This document shows positions 1-9,368 of a stretch of 64,000 bases of DNA, one piece after another. Location of the stretch: the NCBI GenBank assembly GCA_031269595.1, contig JAISYX010000022.1, positions 1 through 64,000 of the forward strand. Direction: 5' to 3'. This stretch comes from Oscillospiraceae bacterium (GTDB lineage Bacteria > Bacillota > Clostridia > Oscillospirales > Acutalibacteraceae). Below the pieces are notes generated by a model. That model saw only the letters and a program-made list of their open reading frames with translations. It was not told the DNA's origin and searched no databases. The position numbers were made by a program, and so were the translations under genes. Position 1 is the first letter of the stretch; every line of letters begins with the position of its first letter.

Positions 1-1115
1 ATTAGGCAAATAAACACGCCCTCTAATATAAGGCAGGCGGTTATTTGGCTAAAGCTGTAGCCCTGCACCTTTAACAGTGCAATTTGGCTTTTGCGTTTGT
101 TTAATGAGCTTAACACCAATAGGTAAATACTTATAAGTAAAAATACAAGTAATGCAATTGAAATTGTTTGCACGGCTTTTGCCAATACAGCACCTCTGGC
201 TATATTATATGTAGGGTCAAACTTGTACCATGGGCGGTCTATATATCTAATTGATTCGGTTGTGTGTAATTCGGGGTGGTCTGCATATTTCGCAGCTTCT
301 TCTTCCATTATGCTCTGCCTTTTTTTGCTTAGCATTTCTATAACTGCGGACACGTTTTCTGATTTGTCTATAACTATGGCATACTCTTTTGCACCCATTA
401 TTTTTGCATCATCGGTTGCAGAATTATCATAAGTCTCTTTCATGTCAGCTAAAGGCAAAAAGACAAGCAAAGGGTCTGCATTATATTTTAATACATCATA
501 AACGCCTATAACCTTAAAGGAAGAGGTGAACACTTTCCAATTATCCTCAGAGGGTGGCTTGCCATAGTCCTTTAACACGCCATAGCTGTATGTAATGGTT
601 TCGCCAATAAAATTCTCTCCCTTTAAAAGGGGCATGTTGGGCTTTATATAAGAGGATGAATTATAATATACACTCGGCTGAAAATGGTTGGGGATTAGCC
701 CCACATTTTTCATTCCGTCTTTTATAGTTTCTCCTGCAACAACCTCAGGGATTAAATTATCATAAAAACTAGTTAATAAAAGTGAGTAGTTATCTATGTA
801 AGCTCCATTTTCTGCAAAATCTAAGGTGCAGCTCTCTATACCAACGCTAATATTACGAAAATCTTCTTGTGCATAGCTTACATGCTCAAGAGCCTTAATT
901 TCATCAAGTATATCCAAATTGGAACCTACAGTTATTGTACGGCACATCTTTTTATCAGGTTGTTCAGCGGCACAGGCGTTAAAGCTTTCTGAAATGCAAT
1001 TAACAACTATGCACAAAAGCATACACAGTGAAATTATGGCAGTAGAAATTACGGCAAATCTTTTGTTGCTTTTTAAATTTGCCAGTGATAGTAAAATAAA
1101 ATGCTTAATATTCAT
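1..1115 (-). CDS. FtsX/MacB-type ABC transporter permease (3' end cut by window)
   Basis: An open frame runs from the ATG at 1115 to the left edge, at least 371 codons with no stop. The product has an N-terminal membrane segment (about residues 20-40), a large extracytoplasmic domain (about 45-310), and a second membrane segment near 316-338. That segment is followed by LNKRKSQIALLKVQGYS, the cytosolic motif typical after TM2 of FtsX-like permeases. Such proteins pair with a LolD/MacB-type ATPase to export peptides or lipoproteins or to drive mechanotransmission. No ATPase is visible here, so the partner probably lies to the left. A weak Shine-Dalgarno AGGTG precedes the start. The C-terminal transmembrane helices lie outside the window. 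Substrate unknown. Confidence 0.75.
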   Translation of the reverse strand, partial: MNIKHFILLSLANLKSNKRFAVISTAIISLCMLLCIVVNCISESFNACAAEQPDKKMCRTITVGSNLDILDEIKALEHVSYAQEDFRNISVGIESCTLDFAENGAYIDNYSLLLTSFYDNLIPEVVAGETIKDGMKNVGLIPNHFQPSVYYNSSSYIKPNMPLLKGENFIGETITYSYGVLKDYGKPPSEDNWKVFTSSFKVIGVYDVLKYNADPLLVFLPLADMKETYDNSATDDAKIMGAKEYAIVIDKSENVSAVIEMLSKKRQSIMEEEAAKYADHPELHTTESIRYIDRPWYKFDPTYNIARGAVLAKAVQTISIALLVFLLISIYLLVLSSLNKRKSQIALLKVQGYSFSQITACLILEGVFICL

Positions 1116-1200
1116 TAACTTCGCACCTGACTTTGTTAAAATTCTTTAATTTAGTTTTTAAGGGAGGCGAAGTAAAGGCTTTGCCTCCCTTGAACTTAAT

Positions 1201-1647
1201 TTAATATGTGTGCATTATTGTGTAACCGGATGACAGTGAGCCATAGGTTGAGCCAGTAAACTCATAATAGTAGCTACTAGCAGCTATAGACTCTTTCTTT
1301 ACGGGAAGATAGTATGTTTTTAAGTCTTTATAGGTATAAGGGCCATGAGTACCCATGGTAGTTGGAGAACCACCAGCGGAAGGAGCGGGCTTTTGCAATT
1401 TGGTTGTCATAGTATAAGTTTCATTGCCTGTGATTAGTTGGTTAATTTTGTCAACCCTCAGGTCAACCTCATGCTTACCTGCAGCGTAGCTTCTGGTTGC
1501 TCCTTTAACGTAGCCGTCTGGGCTTCCTATGTACAAGGTACTTGTATAGCTTGTTGCGCTTACAACCAGTGTAAATAGTGACGCAGCCACTGCCATTGCA
1601 AAAATAATTGCGGTTATTTTCCTGAATATACTTTGCTTTTTAGTCAT
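1201..1647 (-). CDS. Small secreted protein, unknown function
   Basis: 148 residues. A charged start (MTKKQSIFRK) and a hydrophobic core to about residue 30, ending in VVSA, give a classic Sec signal peptide. The mature part is rich in Thr, Ser, Tyr and Gly with no cysteines and no motif I recognise. An AGGAGG Shine-Dalgarno sits 7 nt before the ATG. The gene lies 85 nt downstream of the permease start on the same strand, so it is transcribed toward the permease and may be co-transcribed with it. Toxin-like, bacteriocin-like or surface-associated roles are possible, but nothing in the sequence decides. Confidence 0.6.
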   Translation of the reverse strand: MTKKQSIFRKITAIIFAMAVAASLFTLVVSATSYTSTLYIGSPDGYVKGATRSYAAGKHEVDLRVDKINQLITGNETYTMTTKLQKPAPSAGGSPTTMGTHGPYTYKDLKTYYLPVKKESIAASSYYYEFTGSTYGSLSSGYTIMHTY

Positions 1648-1712
1648 ATTTTTTGCCTCCTGTAATTTAAAATATTATTTGATTAACCACTTGTGCACCA
1701 ATGATTAATACT

Positions 1713-1742
1713 ATAATACACTATTGCGTGAGGCCTTGCCAA
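1713..1742 (-). promoter_or_regulatory. Candidate sigma-A promoter for the small secreted protein
   Basis: On the minus strand TTGGCA (1742-1737), an 18-nt spacer and TATTAT (1718-1713) lie about 65 nt before the start at 1647. The fit is moderate. The remaining DNA up to 1939 is AT-rich and I see nothing else in it. Confidence 0.4.
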
Positions 1743-1939
1743 TAGTTATTTTTTTTTGGTATTTAAAGAAGTGCAAAAGAGTGAATAATTATATAAAGCA
1801 ACACGATGGAATCATGTAATATGACTAGTCTAAGTTTACATTATTAAGTGAATATTGTCAATAGTTGTTGTTCACACAAAAATAAATATCTGCATCTTAA
1901 TTCAGCCGTAAATTCCCAAAAATTCCCCCAAAAAAACAC

Positions 1940-1968
1940 TTGACATTCAACCCTGATGGGTGTATAAT
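1940..1968 (+). promoter_or_regulatory. Sigma-A promoter of the trp operon
   Basis: TTGACA at 1940-1945, a 17-nt spacer and TATAAT at 1963-1968 match the housekeeping consensus perfectly. Transcription would begin near 1975, just upstream of the T-box leader, so control is expected mainly at the leader rather than at initiation. Confidence 0.85.
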
Positions 1969-1974
1969 CCAAAT

Positions 1975-2262
1975 TAATCAAACTGTTGAGGCGAAGTAAA
2001 AAGGCTTTTTACGGGGTTACAGAGAGTTGGGGCTGGTGGAATCCTAACATCTACGAAAAGGCACATTGGGTCGCTGAGGGCGCAGTCAAAGGCCGCAAGG
2101 CTGAGTAAATTGCGACGGTGTTGAAGGCCGTTATCCTTCAGGGGTATGCTTGTACCCTGCTAAGCGCAAAGGGAGCAATCCCTTTGAAATCAAGGTGGCA
2201 CCGCGGATTTTCCGTCCTTGAGCAAATGCATTTATGCTTTTGCTCAAGGGCGTTTTTTTATT
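1975..2262 (+). promoter_or_regulatory. T-box leader (tRNA-Trp sensing) with terminator
   Basis: The T-box core AAGGTGGCACCGCG is at 2192-2205. Upstream lie a Stem I region with an AGAGAG bulge motif and a candidate specifier TGG (Trp codon) at 2067-2069, followed by the usual GAG-rich downstream strand. An intrinsic terminator hairpin (CCTTGAGCAAA pairing with TTTTGCTCAAGG, then a T run) spans 2216-2260 and is mutually exclusive with the antiterminator. In this family, uncharged tRNA binds the specifier and the UGGN bulge and prevents termination, so the trp genes are induced when charged tRNA-Trp is scarce. The specifier was assigned by eye. Confidence 0.92.
2216..2260 (+). terminator. Regulated terminator of the T-box
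   Basis: A hairpin of about 11 bp with an AT-rich loop is followed by seven T. Its 5' arm overlaps the 3' side of the T-box antiterminator, as expected for a transcription-attenuating T-box. Confidence 0.85.
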
Positions 2263-2285
2263 ATATTTAAAGGTGGTTAAACATT

Positions 2286-3746
2286 ATGCTGCAACCAACA
2301 AAAGAGCTTGCTCTAAAGCAATATTCAGGCTACAGAGCCATTCCTCTTTATCAAACTCTGGAAATAGGGGAGCTCACCCCTCTTGCGGTGTTCGAAAAGC
2401 TTAAGGCTCACTCACGGCACTGCTTTATTCTGGAATCTGCAAGCGAGACAGGGGAGAGGGGGCGTTATACCTTCCTCGGCTATGACCCAAAGCTGCTTAT
2501 AACCGCAGAGGAGGGCGAGATATTCGTCAAAAACGGCACAGAGATTAAGGCCTCCTCCCGCAACCCAGGGGAGTTTGTGGCGGGCATTATAGACGATTGG
2601 CGTTCGCCTAAGCTGGAGGGGCTTCCCCCTTTTACAGGTGGGCTTGTGGGCTACTTCTCCTATGAATTTTCAAAGTACGCAGAGCCCTCACTGCGCTTTA
2701 CCAAAAACAACAGGCATTTTTGCGATATGGATTTAATGCTGTTTGATAAGGTGCTGGCCTTTGACTCTGAAAACGAGCTGATTTATATCATAGTAAACTT
2801 TAAAACAGATTATTTTGAAGAAAATTACAACAGAGCCGCCCTAGAGCTTGCCTCTATACGCTCAATTATATTTGAGGGTGAGGCCGCCAGCATCCCTCCC
2901 CTAAAGCTGGAGGGGGAATTTACCGCAACCCACAGCAGGGAGAGGTACTCTGCAATGGTTGAACGTGCTAAGCACCACATTGTGGAGGGGGATATTTTTC
3001 AGGTTGTGCTCTCAAACCGCTTTTCAGCCAAGGCCTCAGGCAGTATTTACGAGGTTTACAAGGGGCTTAGGCATTCCAACCCCTCACCCTATATGTTCTT
3101 CTTTTCAGGTGAAAGGCTGGAGGTGGCGGGCTCTTCCCCCGAAACTCTCTGCCGCTTGAATAACGGCAAGGTTTATACCTATCCTCTTGCAGGCACAAGG
3201 AAGAGAGGCGGCACAGAGGCAGAGGATTTGCAGCTTGAGCGTGAGCTGCTCCTTGACGAAAAGGAGCTTGCAGAGCATAACATGCTGGTGGATTTAGGCA
3301 GGAATGATTTGGGCAGAGTTTCACGCTTTGGCAGCGTTAAGGTGACAAAATACATGGACATCCTGCGCTTTTCACGTGTAATGCACATAGGCAGCGAGGT
3401 AGAGGGCGAGCTTAGGCCGGAGTTAAACGCAGTAGACGTGCTAAGCTCTGTGCTGCCTGCGGGCACTCTCTCCGGTGCGCCAAAGATACGTGCTATGCAG
3501 CTTATAGATGAGCTTGAGGATGATTCCAGAGGCCTTTACGGCGGCGGCGTGGGCTATATAAGCATGAACGGTGATATGGATGTGTGCATAGCAATACGCA
3601 TAGCCTATATGATAGACGGCGAGGTTACAGTGCGTGCAGGTGCGGGCATAGTGGCCGATAGTGTGCCCGAAAATGAGTACACAGAGTGCAGGAACAAGGC
3701 GGGTGCGGTTATAGATGCAGTGCTTAAGGCGGGAGGTAAGGCATGA
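2286..3746 (+). CDS. trpE: Anthranilate synthase component I
   Basis: 486 residues, usual length for TrpE. It converts chorismate plus ammonia to anthranilate, the first committed step of tryptophan synthesis, using ammonia from TrpG. The N-terminal region carries the LLES-like ILES element associated with tryptophan feedback binding. The C-terminal chorismate-binding domain shows LPAGTLSGAPKIRAM near residue 390 and the GxVGYFSYE segment. AAGGTGG precedes the ATG. It is the first gene after the T-box and its stop overlaps the trpG start by 4 nt, suggesting coupled translation of the two subunits. Confidence 0.97.
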   Translation: MLQPTKELALKQYSGYRAIPLYQTLEIGELTPLAVFEKLKAHSRHCFILESASETGERGRYTFLGYDPKLLITAEEGEIFVKNGTEIKASSRNPGEFVAGIIDDWRSPKLEGLPPFTGGLVGYFSYEFSKYAEPSLRFTKNNRHFCDMDLMLFDKVLAFDSENELIYIIVNFKTDYFEENYNRAALELASIRSIIFEGEAASIPPLKLEGEFTATHSRERYSAMVERAKHHIVEGDIFQVVLSNRFSAKASGSIYEVYKGLRHSNPSPYMFFFSGERLEVAGSSPETLCRLNNGKVYTYPLAGTRKRGGTEAEDLQLERELLLDEKELAEHNMLVDLGRNDLGRVSRFGSVKVTKYMDILRFSRVMHIGSEVEGELRPELNAVDVLSSVLPAGTLSGAPKIRAMQLIDELEDDSRGLYGGGVGYISMNGDMDVCIAIRIAYMIDGEVTVRAGAGIVADSVPENEYTECRNKAGAVIDAVLKAGGKA

Positions 3747-4321
3747 TACTTTTAATTGATAATTACGACAGCTTTTCATACAATTTGTACCAGCTGATAG
3801 GCTCTATTAGGGAGGATTTACAGGTTGTGCGCAATGACGCTCTCTCGTTAAAGGAAATAGAGCAGCTGCAGCCTGAGGCAATAATCATCTCACCCGGGCC
3901 GGGGCGGCCGGAGGATGCAGGCATATGCATAGAGGCAATAAGGCATTTTAGCGGCACTGTGCCCATCTTTGGGGTGTGCTTGGGGCATCAGGCCATAGGG
4001 GCGGCCTTTGGCGCACAGGTTACGTATGCATCACGGCTAATGCACGGCAAGGAATCAGCTGTCTCTTACACGGAGGGTGAGCCGCTGTTTAAGGGTATGC
4101 TCCAGCCCTTTAGGGCGGCAAGGTATCACTCCTTGGCAGTGGCAGAAGAGGGCTTGCCGCAATGCTTGCAGCCCATAGCAGTGACCAAGGACGGCGAGCT
4201 TATGGCAATCAGGCATAAAGAGCACAAAACCTACGGCGTGCAGTTTCACCCAGAATCTATACTCACACCGCAGGGCAGACAGATTATAAAAAATTTTTTG
4301 GAGGTATGTACTCATGATTAA
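3743..4321 (+). CDS. trpG: Anthranilate synthase component II (glutamine amidotransferase)
   Basis: 192 residues of class I amidotransferase. The nucleophile elbow GVCLGHQ has Cys79, and VQFHPES supplies His169 and Glu171 of the triad. It releases ammonia from glutamine for TrpE. It overlaps trpE by ATGA and trpD by 8 nt, so the three genes are tightly coupled. In some Firmicutes this subunit is shared with folate synthesis (PabA role). No pabB-like gene is nearby, so that is only a possibility. Confidence 0.96.
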   Translation: MILLIDNYDSFSYNLYQLIGSIREDLQVVRNDALSLKEIEQLQPEAIIISPGPGRPEDAGICIEAIRHFSGTVPIFGVCLGHQAIGAAFGAQVTYASRLMHGKESAVSYTEGEPLFKGMLQPFRAARYHSLAVAEEGLPQCLQPIAVTKDGELMAIRHKEHKTYGVQFHPESILTPQGRQIIKNFLEVCTHD

Positions 4322-5321
4322 AGAGGCAATAATAAAGGCGGCAAGAAGGCAAAATCTAAGCTATGATGAGGCTCTTGGCGTTATGGATGAGATAATGAGC
4401 GGAGAGGCCAGCGAAATTCAAATGTCGGCCTATCTTACAGCTCTTGCGGTTAAGGGCGAGACAATAGACGAAATAACGGGCAGCGCAGCGGGAATGCGCA
4501 AGCACTGCATACGCCTTTTGCATGATAAGGATGTACTTGAAATAGTGGGAACAGGGGGCGACCTCTCAAATTCCTTTAACATATCCACAACCTCTGCCAT
4601 GGTTGTGGCAGCACACGGAGTGCCCGTTGCAAAGCACGGCAACCGTGCCGCAAGCAGCAAGAGCGGGGCGGCGGATGTGCTGGAGGCTCTGGGGGTAAAC
4701 ATTAAGGTAAGCCCTGAAAAAAGCCTTGAATGCCTCAATAAGATAGGCATTTGCTTCCTGTTTGCGCAGAACTATCACATTGCAATGAAGTATGTAGCTC
4801 CTGTGCGCAGGGAGCTATCAATGCGCACTATATTTAACATTCTTGGGCCTATAGTCAATCCGGCGGGGGCAAATATGCAGCTCCTAGGGGTGTATGAGGA
4901 GGATTTAGTTGAGCCTATGGCCAGAGTGCTCTCTAATTTGGGGGTCAAAAATGCCATAGTTGCCTTTGGCAGAGATGGCTTGGATGAAATTTCTGCAGGC
5001 AGCGAGACCTCTATTTGTGAGGTTAGAGACGGCAATTTTGAATCCTATGTAATAGCACCTGAGGATTTTGGCCTTGTGCGCTGCAATAAATCAGATTTAG
5101 TAGGCGGTACACCTGAGGAAAACGCCGAGATAACAAGGCGCATTTTGCAGGGGGAAAAGGGCGCAAAGGCAGATGCAGTTATACTTAACAGTGCCTTTGC
5201 AATATACATTGCTCAAAAGGAGCTTGGCATTCAAGGGGCAATAAAAACCGCAAAGGATATAATTGAATCCGGCAGAGCCTATGCCAAGCTGGAGGAGTTT
5301 ATACGCTTGACAAATGAATGA
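4314..5321 (+). CDS. trpD: Anthranilate phosphoribosyltransferase
   Basis: 335 residues. It transfers phosphoribose from PRPP to anthranilate. The signature glycine-rich PRPP loop GTGGDLSNSFNIST and the following VAKHGNRAASSKSGAADVLE region are present around residues 80-125. It starts inside the end of trpG with GGAGG upstream. Translation coupling stops here: a 407-nt gap containing repeats separates it from trpC. Confidence 0.96.
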   Translation: MIKEAIIKAARRQNLSYDEALGVMDEIMSGEASEIQMSAYLTALAVKGETIDEITGSAAGMRKHCIRLLHDKDVLEIVGTGGDLSNSFNISTTSAMVVAAHGVPVAKHGNRAASSKSGAADVLEALGVNIKVSPEKSLECLNKIGICFLFAQNYHIAMKYVAPVRRELSMRTIFNILGPIVNPAGANMQLLGVYEEDLVEPMARVLSNLGVKNAIVAFGRDGLDEISAGSETSICEVRDGNFESYVIAPEDFGLVRCNKSDLVGGTPEENAEITRRILQGEKGAKADAVILNSAFAIYIAQKELGIQGAIKTAKDIIESGRAYAKLEEFIRLTNE

Positions 5322-5666
5322 GGATGCTATTGACTAAATTTCAAGCACGTTATGCGCAAGCAAATTCCCCTTGCGGAGGGGTGGCAGGCATTCGCAGGGC
5401 TAACATTAAATGCAAAGCTTGGAAATGCCTGACGGGGTGGTTGCGGGCGGCATGCTTTTACTTTTGTGAATTTTGTAGCGTGGTGCTTGCTTATTAGATT
5501 TTGGGCTTTGAGCTCGCTCTTAATTAGGCGTTAATTTAAGGGGTTTGAGGACGTATAAACCACCCTGCCCCGTGGGGCACCCCTCCGAGGGAGGGGAATT
5601 AAGTTCACGCAAACTCTCTATTCTGGCAACAAAAAGCTTAGCAGAGATAAAGTTAAAAAAAGAAAT
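5322..5666 (+). repeat. Non-coding gap between trpD and trpC with GC-rich dispersed repeat halves
   Basis: Segment 5366-5440 (CTTGCGGAGGGGTGGCAG ... GACGGGGTGG) and segment 5561-5600 (CCACCCTGCCCCGTGG ... CCCTCCGAGGGAGGG) are opposite-strand versions of one GC-rich family, so together they form an imperfect inverted repeat. Similar sequences are common between genes in gut Clostridia (my recollection). No convincing ORF or terminator is seen, so the trp transcript probably continues through it. Confidence 0.6.
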
Positions 5667-5725
5667 AAGAAGGATGCAGAAATTCCCGCAAAGCATGGTG
5701 TGCGGGCTCTCTGACACATGGTGTC
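5667..5725 (+). repeat. SD-to-start structured element, copy 1 (trpC)
   Basis: It begins with AAGAAGGATGCAG, then a CCCGCA/TGCGGG stem (short loop), then GCTCTCT. The terminal hairpin is GACAC-ATG-GTGTC. Relative to other copies the outer A-T pair is a G-C pair here, a compensatory change. It ends 3 nt before the trpC ATG. No Shine-Dalgarno lies at normal spacing. Confidence 0.8.
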
Positions 5726-5728
5726 GAT

Positions 5729-6505
5729 ATGATTTTAGATACAATAATAGCCTCCACCCGCAAACGTGTGGAGGCAAAAAAGAGCTTAGTCTCTTTTGAT
5801 ACAATTAAAAAGCAGGCTCAGGCTCTTACAGCTGCGCCGCCCTCCTTTTATCAGGCCTTAAATAAGCAGGGGCTTAGCCTTATCTGCGAGGTTAAAAAGG
5901 CCTCCCCCTCTAAGGGGGTAATCTCTCAAGACTTCCCATATATGCAAATAGCCTCAGCCTATGAGAAGGGCGGGGCGTCGGCAATTTCTGTGCTCACAGA
6001 GCCGGAGTTCTTTCTGGGCTCTCCCGCATACCTTAAGGAGATAGCGGCGGCGGTTAAAATTCCTGTGTTAATGAAGGATTTTGTGCTTGAAAGCTATCAA
6101 ATATATGAGGCACGTGCCCTTGGTGCATCCGCTGTGCTGCTGATATGCGGCGTGCTGAGTGAGGCTGAGCTGAGGGAACATCTAAAGCTGGCGCATTCTT
6201 TAAAGCTGGATTGTCTGTGTGAGGTTCACAGCGCAGCAGAGCTTGAAATTGCGGCACAGTCAGGGGCAAGAATAATAGGTGTTAACAACCGCAATTTAAA
6301 GGATTTTACTGTGGATATAGGCAATGCTCTGGCTATGAAGGCCAAAGCTCCGCAGGGCGTAATATTTGTGGCTGAGAGCGGAATTCAAACCATTGAGGAT
6401 ATACAAAGCTTGAAATCAGCGGGCATAGACGCCGCACTGATAGGCGAAGCCTTTATGCGTGCCGAGGATATTGAGGCAAGAGTAAGGGAGTTTAACAGGG
6501 CATAA
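5729..6505 (+). CDS. trpC: Indole-3-glycerol phosphate synthase
   Basis: 258 residues, a TIM barrel that closes the indole ring from CdRP. It shows CEVKKASPSKG (substrate lysine region), the catalytic VLMKDFV and VNNRNL segments, and a phosphate-binding LIGEAFMR near the C terminus. The ATG at 5729 is directly preceded by a structured repeat instead of a normal ribosome-binding site. The nearest purine-rich SD-like stretch is AAGAAGGA, about 55 nt upstream. Confidence 0.96.
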   Translation: MILDTIIASTRKRVEAKKSLVSFDTIKKQAQALTAAPPSFYQALNKQGLSLICEVKKASPSKGVISQDFPYMQIASAYEKGGASAISVLTEPEFFLGSPAYLKEIAAAVKIPVLMKDFVLESYQIYEARALGASAVLLICGVLSEAELREHLKLAHSLKLDCLCEVHSAAELEIAAQSGARIIGVNNRNLKDFTVDIGNALAMKAKAPQGVIFVAESGIQTIEDIQSLKSAGIDAALIGEAFMRAEDIEARVREFNRA

Positions 6506-6564
6506 CAAAAGAGGCGCGTAACTATGTGCTTTCTTTTTAAAATGACTTTATAGGAGCTGATAGC

Positions 6565-7152
6565 TTGAAAATTAAAATCTGCGGGCTTTTCCGCAGTGAG
6601 GACATAGAATATGCCAATAAGCTAAGGCCTGATTATATAGGCTTTGTGTTTTACGAGCATTCCAAGCGGTTTGTAAGCCCAGCTAAAGCAGCGGAGCTAA
6701 AGGCGGCTCTTGTGCCGCAAATTAAGGCTGTTGGGGTGTTTGTAAATGCAGAAATTGAGTATGTACTAAGCTGTGTAAGCTGTGGTATAATAGATATAAT
6801 CCAGCTGCACGGCAGCGAGAGTGAGGCTTATATCACGGAGCTAAAGGCTCAAACTACAGTGCCTATAATCAAGGCGGGGAGCTATGCAGACCTTGCAAAT
6901 GCAAGCACAGGGGCGGATTTTCTTCTCTTTGACAGCCCGAGCCCGGGCAGCGGCAAGGCTTTTGATTGGAGCAGCATATCCGGTGCGGCAAAGCCCTACT
7001 TTTTGGCGGGGGGCATTAACACTCAAAATATTGAACAGGCCATTGCCCTTGCGCCCTATGGCATAGATGTCTCCAGCGGTGCAGAGCGGGAGGGCGTTAA
7101 AGACTTTGAATTAATGAGCAAAATTATAAATAAGGTAAGAGGAGAGGATTGA
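6565..7152 (+). CDS. trpF: Phosphoribosylanthranilate isomerase
   Basis: 195 residues, starting at a TTG with AGGAG (6552-6556) at good spacing. It isomerises PRA to CdRP. KICGLF at the N terminus holds the catalytic cysteine, and [13 protein letters not shown] carries the aspartate and phosphate-binding glycines. The 59-nt gap after trpC contains only the ribosome-binding site. trpB follows after a single base. Confidence 0.95.
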   Translation: MKIKICGLFRSEDIEYANKLRPDYIGFVFYEHSKRFVSPAKAAELKAALVPQIKAVGVFVNAEIEYVLSCVSCGIIDIIQLHGSESEAYITELKAQTTVPIIKAGSYADLANASTGADFLLFDSPSPGSGKAFDWSSISGAAKPYFLAGGINTQNIEQAIALAPYGIDVSSGAEREGVKDFELMSKIINKVRGED

Positions 7153-7153
7153 T

Positions 7154-8332
7154 TTGAATAAGGGAAGATTCGGAGAGTTTGGAGGTCAATATATACCCGA
7201 AACCCTCATGAATGAGCTGATAAAGCTGGAGGCTGAGTATAAATCGGCTATGGAGGACGCAGAGTTTAAGGCGGAGCTGGCCAAGCTCATGAATGAGTAT
7301 GCGGGCAGACCCTCGCTGCTCTATAAGGCTGAAAGGCTTACAAGGGAGCTGGGCGGGGCGCAAATCTACCTTAAAAGGGAGGATTTAAACCACACAGGCT
7401 CACATAAAATCAACAACTGCTTGGGGCAGGCACTCCTTGCAAAGAGCATGGGCAAAACACGCCTTATCGCAGAGACAGGAGCAGGCCAGCACGGGGTTGC
7501 AACAGCCACCATAGCCGCATATTTTGGCATGGAATGCGAGATATTTATGGGGGAGGAGGACACTCAGCGGCAGGCATTGAATGTCTACCGCATGGAGCTT
7601 CTTGGCGCAAGGGTGCACCCTGTAAAGACAGGCACACGCACTCTAAAGGACGCAGTTAACGCCGCTCTGCGTGAGTGGACCTCCCGTGTGGAGGACACCC
7701 ACTACCTCATAGGCTCTGTTATGGGGCCGCACCCCTTCCCTTTGATGGTGCGGGACTTCCAGAGCATCATCTCACAGGAGGCAAAGGAGCAAATCCTACA
7801 GGAGACAGGGGAACTTCCTCAAGCTGTAATAGCCTGTGTAGGCGGTGGAAGTAACGCCATGGGCATGTTTTATAACTTTATAGATGAAAAGGACGTGCGG
7901 CTGATAGGCGCAGAGGCCGCAGGCAGGGGCATAGATACAGGTGAGCACGCAGCAACAATTACTAAGGGCAGCATAGGCGTGTTCCACGGGATGAAGTCGC
8001 TGTTTTGTCAGGATGAGGCGGGGCAGATTGCGCCCGTTTACTCCATCTCGGCGGGGCTGGATTACCCAGGCATAGGCCCGGAGCACGCATATCTCCACGA
8101 TATAGGCCGTGCAGAGTACTATCCAATAACAGATGAAGAGGCTGTGTGCGCCTTTGAGCTTCTTGCCAGAACAGAGGGTATAATCTGTGCCATTGAGAGT
8201 GCGCACGCCGTGGCTCAGGCCATAAAGACAGTACCTCAGCTTGATAGCAGCAAAAGCGTGATAATATGCCTGAGCGGCCGTGGCGACAAGGACGCCGCAA
8301 TGATTGCAGCCTACAGGGGGGTAAAGCTATGA
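7154..8332 (+). CDS. trpB: Tryptophan synthase beta subunit
   Basis: 392 residues, the PLP enzyme joining indole and serine. The PLP lysine lies in [14 protein letters not shown] (about residue 80), and the phosphate cup is [10 protein letters not shown] (about 230). It starts at a TTG with AGGAGAGGA upstream overlapping the trpF end. Its stop overlaps the trpA ATG (ATGA), consistent with equimolar alpha and beta subunits. Confidence 0.97.
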   Translation: MNKGRFGEFGGQYIPETLMNELIKLEAEYKSAMEDAEFKAELAKLMNEYAGRPSLLYKAERLTRELGGAQIYLKREDLNHTGSHKINNCLGQALLAKSMGKTRLIAETGAGQHGVATATIAAYFGMECEIFMGEEDTQRQALNVYRMELLGARVHPVKTGTRTLKDAVNAALREWTSRVEDTHYLIGSVMGPHPFPLMVRDFQSIISQEAKEQILQETGELPQAVIACVGGGSNAMGMFYNFIDEKDVRLIGAEAAGRGIDTGEHAATITKGSIGVFHGMKSLFCQDEAGQIAPVYSISAGLDYPGIGPEHAYLHDIGRAEYYPITDEEAVCAFELLARTEGIICAIESAHAVAQAIKTVPQLDSSKSVIICLSGRGDKDAAMIAAYRGVKL

Positions 8333-9105
8333 GCAGAATAGAACAAGCCTTTTCAAAGGGCAAGGCCTTTATAGCCTTTTTAACGGGAGGAGACCCAAGC
8401 ATAGCCGATACCGAACGCTACATTCTGGAGATGGCAGCAGCAGGGGCTGATTTAATTGAGATAGGCGTACCCTTCAGCGACCCTGTGGCCGAGGGCCCTG
8501 TTATAGAGGAGGCGAATCTGCGTGCTCTTAAGCACAACACAAATTTGGATGATTTGTTTGAATTGGTAAAGCGTGTGCGCACTAAGATACAAATTCCCCT
8601 TGTGTTTTTAACCTACTTAAACCCCGTGTTCAAGCGTGGTTACAGCAAATTCTTTAACGACTGCGCCGAATATGGAGTGGATGGCGTGATAATCCCAGAC
8701 ATGCCCATGGAGGAGAGAGGGGAGGCTCTGCCCTTTGCAAGGGCGGCAGGCGTGGATATAATCTCTCTGATTGCTCCAACCTCCAAGGAGAGGGCAAGGC
8801 AGATAGCTAGCGAGGCCACGGGCTTTATCTATATAGTTTCCAGCATGGGCACAACAGGTGTGCGCTCAAGCATTGATACAGACATACAGTCTATAATAAA
8901 TGAGGTGCGCAGCGTTACAAATGTGCCCGCAGCCGTGGGCTTTGGTGTTAACACCCCTCAGCAGGCCGCAGAGCTTGCCAAAATTGCAGATGGGGTTATA
9001 GTGGGCAGCGCAATTGTGCGCCTTATAGCCCAGCACGGAAGCAACGCAGATGCATATATTAAAGAGTACATCAGTGATATGAGCAGTGCGGCTAAGGGTT
9101 TATAA
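8329..9105 (+). CDS. trpA: Tryptophan synthase alpha subunit
   Basis: 258 residues. It cleaves indole-3-glycerol phosphate and channels indole to TrpB. The start is placed at the ATG overlapping the trpB stop, giving the usual length; an earlier in-frame ATG would read 21 residues through trpB. The catalytic Glu49 equivalent is in [11 protein letters not shown]. The second catalytic acid, Asp60 in enteric enzymes, is a Glu here (SDPVAEGP). This is the last trp gene. No strong terminator is visible right behind it. Confidence 0.96.
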   Translation: MSRIEQAFSKGKAFIAFLTGGDPSIADTERYILEMAAAGADLIEIGVPFSDPVAEGPVIEEANLRALKHNTNLDDLFELVKRVRTKIQIPLVFLTYLNPVFKRGYSKFFNDCAEYGVDGVIIPDMPMEERGEALPFARAAGVDIISLIAPTSKERARQIASEATGFIYIVSSMGTTGVRSSIDTDIQSIINEVRSVTNVPAAVGFGVNTPQQAAELAKIADGVIVGSAIVRLIAQHGSNADAYIKEYISDMSSAAKGL

Positions 9106-9206
9106 AAAACTAAAAAGTATCAGTGTCAAAACATTTACCCTGTCATATGATGTAAAAGAGCGTAAATACATGCTCTGACTATAACATATAAGGGAGGAAG
9201 AACCTG

Positions 9207-9347
9207 ATGCTTAAAGGCCTTTTTGGGAATGATACCTGCACTTGGATTTTGATTCTTGTTATCGTATATCTCTTGGTTGCCAATAAGAGCGACTGTGTTG
9301 CTTACGAGGAAGCTGACGCCGGCTTCGGCTTTGGCTGCGGCAGATAA
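9207..9347 (+). CDS. Small single-TM protein with Gly/Cys tail, unknown
   Basis: 46 residues, with AGGGAGGAAG 6 nt before the ATG. A short N-terminal segment (MLKGLFGNDTCTW) is followed by one very hydrophobic helix (ILILVIVYLLVA) and a tail ending GFGFGCGR with cysteines. The layout recalls tiny spore-coat or membrane peptides of spore formers, but no family is certain. It lies 101 nt after trpA and is followed by its own terminator. Confidence 0.6.
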   Translation: MLKGLFGNDTCTWILILVIVYLLVANKSDCVAYEEADAGFGFGCGR

Positions 9348-9368
9348 TACTGCGTAATTAACACAAGA

